NCBI GenBank assembly: GCA_022843955.1 | Contig: JALHMQ010000023.1 | Span: 21,052 to 85,051 of the forward strand | Source of the DNA: Burkholderiaceae bacterium | GTDB taxonomy: Bacteria; Pseudomonadota; Gammaproteobacteria; Burkholderiales; Burkholderiaceae_F | Direction of reading: 5' to 3' | DNA length: 64,000 nt | Shown here: piece after piece, positions 45,686 through 53,400 of the stretch | How the letters are laid out: the number at the start of each line of letters is the position of its first letter | Numbering within the stretch: the first letter of the stretch is position 1 | Position numbers and translations under genes: made by a program | The notes under the pieces: generated by a model | What the model was told of the DNA's origin: nothing | The model's input: only the letters and a program-made list of their open reading frames with translations | The model's database searches: none

Positions 45686-48004
45686 TTACGACTCCAGGGC
45701 GCCAATGGTCGGTGGTAGACGAAACGGCTGCAATCGTGCGTCGGTGATCTGCTCGAAGGGCGTAAGCGGCGGTGCCTCACCTGCGCCGACCAGGGGTGAC
45801 CCAGGCTGTGGCACGAAAGCGCCGCTGATCATCGGATCCGCTGTGATGTCGCCTGGCCCTGTCGTCATCTCTCGCAGCGATCCCACGCGCGCGCCGTAGC
45901 GGGCATTCGTGCGCCGTCCGGCGCTCGCGTAAGGTTCCAAGCTCCCGATGGAGAGCGCGCCGCTGGCGAACTGACGAGCCGAGAACGGCCGCAGGACGGT
46001 TGCATCGACGCGGTCTTCAGAGTCCCTCCATGAAATCACCGCGAGTCCGAGCCTGCCGTTTGGGTCGGTTGTCTCGCGGATGAAGAAGTTGCGCGCGCCG
46101 ACGCCGTTGCGCACAAGGAGGAACTGGCCGGGTCCGATGAACGATACGAAGTGACCGTCAACAGCGTCGAGTTCGATCGGTCCATTGCTTGGCTGCGCCG
46201 GCGACCATCCGTCCATGCCGAGGCCGTAGTGATCCCAGTCGCAGTCGATCGTGACGTTGTTGACGAACACGGTGCCGCGGGTCGCCATGCCAACGCCGTC
46301 GTAGAAGCCCATCGTGCAGCGCCGGATGGTGTTGTTGAAGATCACATTGTCGGCAGACTTGTCACAGGCGATCCCCGAGCCGTTGTCGAACAGGATGTTC
46401 GAGTAGACATAGTTGCCCCGCGCAAAGTACAGGCGGATACCCGAACTCGGCGCGTTGGAGCTGTTCGGGTTCTGTTGCTGCAGCCAGGCCGCGTAGTCGG
46501 CACCGCCCGCGCCACGCGCGCCGCTGCAGTAGTTGCGGCGAACGACGCAGCCCACCGCCCCGCTCGTCTGCATGGCGCTGGTGGCCTCGTCGAACACGTC
46601 GAGGAACAGATTGACGCCGTCGAAGACCGATGTGGTCCAGTTGTCGCGACAGTCGTTATCCTGGATCAGCGCATTGCGTAGCCCCATCAGTTGGAGGCCG
46701 CCGGTGGTGCCGTTGCGGCGACCGTTGTTCCAGATGCGGTTGCGCTGGATCACCGTCCGCCGCACGGTGTCGTCAATGTTCGGTCCGATCGAAGCCCCCG
46801 AGCCGCCGTTGTCCTCGACCACGTTGTCCTCGAACACCAGGCCGTCCCAGCCGTAGTGGCGCCCCGCCTCCGGGATCGTGACCTGTGCGTTGAAGCCGCA
46901 GCGCAAGAACACCCCGCTCGTGCCACAACCGTGAACCCGATTCGCGCGGAACGTCGCGTTGAAGAACTTTCCACTGTGGCGGATGGCGTTGTCGTCACTC
47001 GCCGACCCGGAACGAATCAGTACCCCCGGTCCGTTCGGGCTGGTGATGCGATTTCCGTCCCACACCATGTTGCTCACCATGAACGGTGCCGGGCCTTCCG
47101 ATGCCTTCAGGAACACGCAGCCCGAGGCGCCGTAGCTGAAGCTCGCTGCGCGCGCGCAGGTGAACGTGCAACGGCGCACAGTGAAACCTTCGTGGGGCGC
47201 CGAGAACAAGCCGATGAACGCACCATCGTCGCCGACGAAGTCGCAGTCCTCCAGCACGAGGCCGATACGCACGGGGACGCTTGTCGACAACCGGAACGCT
47301 GGCCTGCCGGTCTGGCCGAACGGCACGACAAACTGCAGGTTCCGGAACACGACGCCGCTGTTGTTGCCGGTCCAGACAACGAAGTTGGCGCTGCCCGACA
47401 GCGTCCATACCGGCTTCGGCGCATCCGCGGCGTCAGCAGCGGCCAAGTAGCTGTCGAAGACAACGTCATCCCGACCTGGGTCGTAGTCGCCCGGCACGGT
47501 CAGCGTGGTGCCGCGCCGGATCAGCACGCGATCGCCGGCGGCAAGCGCTGGCAGAGACCGCCTTGGCTGAGCCATCGATCCGTCGCCGCCGTCGTTGCCT
47601 TGCAGGGGATCGATGTACCAGGCCCGACCGCTACTCGGTGCGGGCGGCGGTGGTGGCGGTGGTGGCGGTGCGGGCGGTGGCGGTGGCGGTGGCGGAGGCG
47701 GCGGTGGCGAAGGAGATGGCGGTGGCGGTGGCGGTGGCGGTGGCGGTGGCGGAGGCGGAGGCGGCGGTGGAGGTGGCGGCGCCGCCGGTGGAGGTTGATT
47801 GCCCCCCTCGCTGCCCCCGCCGCACCCAGAGGCGGCGAGCAAAAGTGCGGACACCGCTGCACGGCGTCTCAGGTCAATCCGGTCGCGGCAGTCTTGTGGC
47901 ACGGAGCCGACAGGCCGGAAGGCAGAATCGGAGCGAGACATGGGGAGGAAGCCAGACTGATCGCAGCGGACAGCATGCCGACCGACGGTGACTGCTGCAC
48001 GCAT
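45686..48004 (-). CDS. Right-handed beta-helix lipoprotein with long polyproline linker
   Basis: A 772-aa protein. ATG 48004 is favoured because AAAGGATCA lies before it; a later ATG at 47941 lacks a ribosome site. After about 47 residues comes a Tat-like lipoprotein signal (LRRRAAVSALLLAASGCGGG). Residues about 70-122 are almost only proline, with rare A and S. The rest (WYIDPLQGNDGGDGS; YVYSNILFDNGSGIAC; NVIFNNTIRRCTMGFYDGVG) is a right-handed parallel beta-helix of the polysaccharide-lyase/NosD type. It is the last gene of the xrtH operon, 17 bp behind the protease. It may be a surface glycan-binding or glycan-cleaving protein. Confidence 0.85.
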   Translation of the reverse strand: MRAAVTVGRHAVRCDQSGFLPMSRSDSAFRPVGSVPQDCRDRIDLRRRAAVSALLLAASGCGGGSEGGNQPPPAAPPPPPPPPPPPPPPPPPPPPPSPSPPPPPPPPPPPPAPPPPPPPPPAPSSGRAWYIDPLQGNDGGDGSMAQPRRSLPALAAGDRVLIRRGTTLTVPGDYDPGRDDVVFDSYLAAADAADAPKPVWTLSGSANFVVWTGNNSGVVFRNLQFVVPFGQTGRPAFRLSTSVPVRIGLVLEDCDFVGDDGAFIGLFSAPHEGFTVRRCTFTCARAASFSYGASGCVFLKASEGPAPFMVSNMVWDGNRITSPNGPGVLIRSGSASDDNAIRHSGKFFNATFRANRVHGCGTSGVFLRCGFNAQVTIPEAGRHYGWDGLVFEDNVVEDNGGSGASIGPNIDDTVRRTVIQRNRIWNNGRRNGTTGGLQLMGLRNALIQDNDCRDNWTTSVFDGVNLFLDVFDEATSAMQTSGAVGCVVRRNYCSGARGAGGADYAAWLQQQNPNSSNAPSSGIRLYFARGNYVYSNILFDNGSGIACDKSADNVIFNNTIRRCTMGFYDGVGMATRGTVFVNNVTIDCDWDHYGLGMDGWSPAQPSNGPIELDAVDGHFVSFIGPGQFLLVRNGVGARNFFIRETTDPNGRLGLAVISWRDSEDRVDATVLRPFSARQFASGALSIGSLEPYASAGRRTNARYGARVGSLREMTTGPGDITADPMISGAFVPQPGSPLVGAGEAPPLTPFEQITDARLQPFRLPPTIGALES

Positions 48005-48021
48005 CGCGTGATCCTTTCGGA

Positions 48022-49020
48022 CTACGTGTCACCTGTATCGGTCGCCGGCGCACGCCGACGCGATCGCGAACGAAGCGCACCGGCGCCAAGACAGGCGCCC
48101 AGCAGCACCAGTGCCCATCCCGGCAGCGGCACGTCTTCCACCGGATCGACAAAGCCGGACGCCGCGATCACCTCGCCGACCCAAGCACCATAGCCCGCCA
48201 GCACCTGCCCACCGCCCGCCGTGCCGAATACGCCCTGCCCGCTCGGGCCCCCTGCAAACGCGCCGGTGAAAGTCCCGATCCCCACGAGGATTGCCTGGCC
48301 ACCGACATCCCTGAACACCGCCGCGCCCGAGTCGCCGCTTGCCAGCGTGGTCTCGACCGCGTTGCCCAGTGTCGGTCCACCGAGGAAGTTGGGGGTCGAC
48401 GTCGGGCCGTCGAAGTCCCACTGGAACAGGCGTGGCACACCTGCGCCATCCGTGCCGAGCGCATCGATCACGTTGCGACCCACCCGCTTGACCACGGTGC
48501 TGCGCGCCACAGACGCCCCAGCGTTGCCGTTGCCGCTGGCGCCGTAGCCCACCACCGTCACTTCGGAGCCAGGCGTCGCGGTCGAGGTGTCGATGGCGTA
48601 GCTCACGCTGGCCGCCGGACGGTCCGCATCGAGTTCGATCAGCGCCAGATCGTTCGCGAGATTCGGCACGCCGAAGGCGACGTAGTCCGGGTGCCGCGTA
48701 TAGCGCAGCGCACGCCGCGACACCGGCGTCGCAGAGGCGTTGAACACCACCTGAACATCGGCCGCAGCGGGCAGCGTGTCCAGAACATGCGCCGCTGTGA
48801 GCACGTGACGGCGCCCCACGACCACTCCACTGAACACCCCGGCGGGCGTCTGCACGCTCACCACTCCTCGCCACGGCGAGAACTCGGTGTTGGCGTCGAC
48901 GCGAGCCGCTGCCGAATCCGGCAACGCGCCGGCCATGATCGAATGAGCGGGCCGCAGCGCCATGCCACAGCAGATCGCCACCACCGCGAGCGCACACCGC
49001 CGACTGGAACGGGCACTCAT
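48022..49020 (-). CDS. Trypsin-like serine protease with XrtH-type (VPLPxW) C-terminal sorting signal
   Basis: A 332-aa protein from ATG 49020, overlapping the upstream gene by 4 bp. The signal peptide ends near AHSIMAG. The S1 triad is intact: His78 in VLTAAHVL, Asp124 in ANDLALIEL, Ser231 in SGDSGAAVF. Residues 295-323 form a tripartite sorting signal: EDVPLPGWAL, a hydrophobic helix (LVLLGACLGAGAL) and the basic tail RSRSRRR. It is related to IPTL-CTERM signals assigned to exosortase H, and xrtH lies two genes upstream. It is probably surface-anchored and could process other surface proteins. Confidence 0.87.
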   Translation of the reverse strand: MSARSSRRCALAVVAICCGMALRPAHSIMAGALPDSAAARVDANTEFSPWRGVVSVQTPAGVFSGVVVGRRHVLTAAHVLDTLPAAADVQVVFNASATPVSRRALRYTRHPDYVAFGVPNLANDLALIELDADRPAASVSYAIDTSTATPGSEVTVVGYGASGNGNAGASVARSTVVKRVGRNVIDALGTDGAGVPRLFQWDFDGPTSTPNFLGGPTLGNAVETTLASGDSGAAVFRDVGGQAILVGIGTFTGAFAGGPSGQGVFGTAGGGQVLAGYGAWVGEVIAASGFVDPVEDVPLPGWALVLLGACLGAGALRSRSRRRAPATDTGDT

Positions 49021-49658
49021 GGACGGTCGCGAACCAGTCGCCCGGAACCCAGCACGGCGATCAGACCGGTCGCCAGTCCCAAGGCGATCCGCCCGCCACC
49101 CTGCATCACGTCCTTCCAGATCAGCAGGGGCGAAAAGCGGTCGGGTTCCATCGCGTCGACATGGAGTTCCCACGGCAATGCCGCCAGCACAGCCGGCACA
49201 TCGACGGCCAAGACCACGGCCAGGAGCGGCACCAGAAGAAGCAAGCGCACGACGTAGGTCAGCGGCCGTGCTGCCGGCGCGGCGAGCACGACCGCCAACG
49301 CCAGGACCAGTGGCTGAAGCACGTGGCCCGCAGGGGTCGACAGCACCGCCTGGCCGAGTGGATTCGGCATCAGGACCTGGTTGCCGACGATCGTGATCTC
49401 GCCCAGGGTCACGGTCCGCTGCAAGATGAGTTCAATGCCCGGTCGCAACACGAAGGACACGGTCCGGTAGGTCGTATCCAGGACGTCGGTGCACAGCACC
49501 AGCCACGGTATCAGCGCCTCGATCAGGGGCCGCTGCAGCAGGGACGCGAACGCAATCAGCGGCAGCGCCACCAGGACAAGTCGGACGGCAAACGGCAGAA
49601 CGTGCATCGTCGGCGCACCGATCGACGCTCGCGCCCCCCCTGCACCGAGCGCGCGCAT
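49017..49658 (-). CDS. Exosortase H-associated membrane protein
   Basis: A 213-aa membrane protein from ATG 49658, in a TGATG overlap with xrtH. Helices (LPFAVRLVLVALPLIAF; YVVRLLLLVPLLAVVL; IALGLATGLIAVLGSG) surround a periplasmic loop (YRTVSFVLRPGIELILQRTV; GHVLQPLVLALAVVLAAP). A partner protein of this size next to XrtH is known by location; its role is unknown, perhaps in the way EpsI accompanies EpsH. Confidence 0.75.
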   Translation of the reverse strand: MRALGAGGARASIGAPTMHVLPFAVRLVLVALPLIAFASLLQRPLIEALIPWLVLCTDVLDTTYRTVSFVLRPGIELILQRTVTLGEITIVGNQVLMPNPLGQAVLSTPAGHVLQPLVLALAVVLAAPAARPLTYVVRLLLLVPLLAVVLAVDVPAVLAALPWELHVDAMEPDRFSPLLIWKDVMQGGGRIALGLATGLIAVLGSGRLVRDRP

Positions 49659-50218
49659 CACCTCACTCCCGCCCGGGTGGTGACGGCATCGGCCCGCTGC
49701 AGCCATGCCAGAAAGAACAACGCGACGGCCAACGTCAACAGCAGCGGTGTCACCGTCGAGTGCAGCACGCCGAACCAGGACGGCTCCAGCCGCACGGCCT
49801 GGAACAGCACGACGATGCGCAGCAGATTGAGCGCGTACACCAGCGCAGCCCCGACCAGCAAGCCGAGAAGCCTCCGCTGCCAAGGCAGTGAAGCGACCGC
49901 AAAGGCCGCTATCAGCAGGAACAGCACGTCGGTGCCCTCGCAACCGTTGAGTACGTTGATGCTGCCCTGCGCAGACACCAGACGCGCGCCGGCGGCAATC
50001 GCATCGACGCCCAGCGGCAACAGGTTCACCAGTGCCGCTGCCGACGGAACGATCAGACCCTCGATCAGGCCGCGCTCGACGGCTGTGCCGCGCGCAGCTG
50101 ACCATGCCAGCTGAAGACCGAAGAACAGAGCCAGAAACGCCGCCAGCCGCGCAAGCGACCATGGTTGACGAAGTACGGCATCGGATACGGCTTGCATCGA
50201 ACCATCCGCGAACAGCAT
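49658..50218 (-). CDS. xrtH: Exosortase H (small exosortase for IPTL/VPLPxW-type signals)
   Basis: A 186-aa protein from ATG 50218 (a later ATG at 50197 is possible). It is much shorter than XrtB, as expected for XrtH. Catalytic residues are all present: Cys93 in NVLNGCEGTDVLFLL, Arg134 in YALNLLRIVVLF and His153 in FGVLHSTVTPLL. It heads a four-gene operon with tight overlaps, divergent from the RHS gene. Its expected substrates here are the protease at 48022-49020 and the RHS protein with an internal copy of the same signal. Confidence 0.88.
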   Translation of the reverse strand: MLFADGSMQAVSDAVLRQPWSLARLAAFLALFFGLQLAWSAARGTAVERGLIEGLIVPSAAALVNLLPLGVDAIAAGARLVSAQGSINVLNGCEGTDVLFLLIAAFAVASLPWQRRLLGLLVGAALVYALNLLRIVVLFQAVRLEPSWFGVLHSTVTPLLLTLAVALFFLAWLQRADAVTTRAGVR

Positions 50219-50455
50219 GACCCACCAACGACACCCGGGACGAGCTTCGGCGTGGCACGTGTCGGCGAAGCGAACGACCGGTGATCCGTTCGGCTCATCG
50301 GAGCGCATGACGACCCAGTGCCGGAGGTGCCTGAACAGCCGAGCGCGGCATGGCAGCACGTGCCAAAGGGACTACGCGCGGCGAGCGCCCGTCAACACGC
50401 GGCCATGACGTCTGCTGACGCTTCGCTCATTGCAGCTTGCCAAAGAGATCGCGCC
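50219..50455. promoter_or_regulatory. Divergent promoter region between xrtH operon and RHS gene
   Basis: The two transcription units start back to back here. Two copies of GCACGTG occur (within 50253-50262 and 50355-50361), and the second lies in a 15-bp inverted repeat TGGCA-GCACG-TGCCA (50351-50365). A shared regulator of xrtH and its putative RHS substrate is possible. Individual -35/-10 boxes cannot be fixed. Confidence 0.4.
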
Positions 50456-53400
50456 ATGTGCAACTCGATCACCTTTTCGCTGCTTACCCTTCGGATGACG
50501 TGCAAGTCCTGGTGGGAGGGCGTGAGCGCCGGATTCACTTCCTGGTCGATCTTGCTGCTGCTTGCTGCGGCGGTCGCCCCGTTTCCGACACAAGCGGCGC
50601 TTGTCTGGAGCGACAACGCCACCGCACCGCGACAGTGGCGCACCGCCCAGGAAGCCTGCCGCGTCGGCGAAGGTCAGCGCCGGCTTGATGAACTGCGGGG
50701 GGGCAGCCCGTCGACGCAGTATCGGTTGGTGCAGACTCAGATCAGTTTCATTGATACGACAGAAGTCTTCTGCCGCAACGTCATCGAGCGCCGGGCCAGC
50801 ATCATCTGGCTCGCGGAGATCTACGACAGCTCTGTTTTCGCCGCCGGCGGCGCGGACACCTGCGCTCTCGGCGCGCTTTTCGATCCCGAGACGGGCCTGT
50901 GCGGCTCGCCGAAGTGCAACGGACCCTGCGCGCCCACCGGATGCGCCGTTCCCAACCCGATCAACCACGCCACCGGCACCAAATTCTGGCGCGACCGCGA
51001 CTACGCGGGTGTCGGCCAGCACGCCCTTCAGTTCGAGCGCTTCTACGGCAGCCGCGATTTGGCCAACGCCGGCATGGGCAGGACCTGGCGCCATTCGTAT
51101 GCCGCCATGCTGGTGGTGCTGTCGGACGGCAGCGGCGGATCGGTCCGGGCGTTCCGCCCGGACGGCCGCAGGCTGACTTTCACCATCACCAGCGGCACGG
51201 CCAGCGCGGAAGCGGACGTCTCCGAGCGGCTCGTGATCGTGCCGCAGAGCGGCGGCGCGCCGCCCCGCTGGCGACTGATCGACCTCGACGATCGCACCGA
51301 GACCTACACCTCCGAAGGACGCCTGGAGAGCATCGCCGACCGCGCCGGCCAGACCATCACCATCGTCTATCGCGCCAACGGGCAGATCGACTACGTCCGC
51401 GACCAGTTCAACCGCCGGCTCACCTTCGCGCATGACGCGGCCGGCCGCATCGCCAGCATTACCGACCCCAACGGCAGCATCACCACCTACGGCTACGACG
51501 CGCAAGGCCGCCTTAGCACCGTCACCCGCCCCGACGGCCGCATTCGCACCTACCTCTACAACGAACCGCTGCAGACCGCCGGCGCCAACCTGCCTGACGC
51601 CCTCACCGGCCTGATCGACGAAACCGGCCAGCGCTATGCCACTTGGACCTACGACGCGCAGGGCCGCGCCACCAGCAGCCGGCTGGGCAGCGGCGCCAAC
51701 ACCCAGCGCTACCAGGTCGCCTACAACGTCAACGGCACCAGCACCGTCACCGACCCGCTGGGCACCGCGCGCACGTACACCTCGGCCGTCTCGTTCGGTG
51801 TCGCCCGTCTGCAGAACGTCAGCCAGCCCTGCGCTACCTGCGGCGGCAGCAACGTTCAGGCGCAGACGTTCGACGCCAACGGCAACGTCGCCAGCCGCAC
51901 CGACTTCAATGGCAACCGCACCAACTTCACCTACGACCTCGCGCGCAACCTGGAGACGCTGCGCGTCGAAGGCCTGACCTCGGCCGGCGTCACCACGCTG
52001 CGCACCCGGACCACCACGCGCCAGTGGCACCCGACCTGGCGGCTGCCCGCCCGCATTGCCGAGCCCAAGCGCATCACGCTGTACTTCTACAACGGCGACA
52101 GCGACGGCGGCACCACCCTCACCTGCGGCGCCACGGGCGCGCTGTGCCGCATGCGTGTGCACGCCACCAACGACCAGAACGGCGCGCTTGGCTTCGGCGC
52201 CGCCTTCACCGGCACCCCGCGCGAGTGGAACTTCACCTACAACGCGCTCGGCCAGAAGCTCACCGAAGACGGCCCGCGCACCGATGTCTCCGACACCACC
52301 ACCTGGGTCCACAACGCCACCACCGGCAACCCGACCGAGCAGCGCAATGCGCTGTCCCACCTGACCCAGTTCACCTCCTACGACGGCAATGGCCGGCCGC
52401 TCAGCCTCACCGATCCCAACGGGGTGGTCACCACCTTCACCTACGACTGGCGCGGCCTGCTGCGCACCCGCACCCTCGCCGGCCAGATCATCACCTTCGA
52501 CTACACCGAGACCGGCCGCCTGCGCCGCGTCACCCTCGGCGACGGCAGTTGGGTCGAGTACGGCTACGACGCCGCCCAGCGCCTGGTCACCCTCACCGAC
52601 AACCTCGGCCAGCAGCGCATCACCACCCGCGACGACGCCGGCAACGTCACCCGCGAGGAGACCTTCAACGCCGACGGCACCCCCGCCCGCGTCCGTAACC
52701 GCAGCTTCGACACCCTCGGCCGCCTGGCCGCCGACATCGGCGCCGCCGGCCAGAGCACCGGCTACACCTACGACAGCCACGGCAACCTGCGCACCGTCAC
52801 CGAGCCGCGCAGCACGCCGGCGGTACCGCTGGTCACCACCCACGACCACGACGAGCTCAACCGCCTCACCCAGATCACCGACGCCGCCAGCCCCGCCGGC
52901 CAGACCCGCTTCACCTACGACGGCCTCGACCAGTTGCTGTCGGTGCGCGCCCCCAACAACGCCACCACCACCTACACGGTCGACGGCCTGGGCAATGTCA
53001 CCCAGGAGGTCAGCCCCGACCGCGGCACCACCGGCTATACCCATGACGCCGCCGGCAACGTGCGCACCCGCACCGATGCGCGCGGCATCACCGCCACCTA
53101 CAGCTACGACGCCCTCAACCGCCTCACCGGCATCACCTACCCCAGCGCCGGCGAGAACATCACCCTCACCTGGGACAGTGCCGCCGGCTGCGCCAACGGC
53201 CTCGGCCGCCTGTGCCAGGTCACCGATGCCGGCGGCACCACCCGCCACAGCTACGACGCCCGCGGCAACCTGGTCGAGGTCGTACGCATCGAGCTGGGCC
53301 AGACCACCACCACCCGCTTCACCTACACCCTGGCCGACCGCGTTGCCACCGTCGCCACCCCCACCGGCAAGACCCTCACCGTCGGTCGCGATGCGCTGGG

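Noticed and set aside
47595..47798. Plus-strand open reading of almost pure glycine
   Set aside because: It is the reverse complement of the polyproline linker of the beta-helix lipoprotein, not a gene.
47630..47800. Tandem GGC/GGT repeat as a possible CRISPR or intergenic satellite
   Set aside because: It is in-frame proline codons of a lipoprotein; no spacer structure is present.
49659..50258. Long upstream extension of the XrtH-associated membrane protein frame
   Set aside because: It lies out of frame inside xrtH. The ATG at 49658 overlaps the xrtH stop, and helices start right after it.
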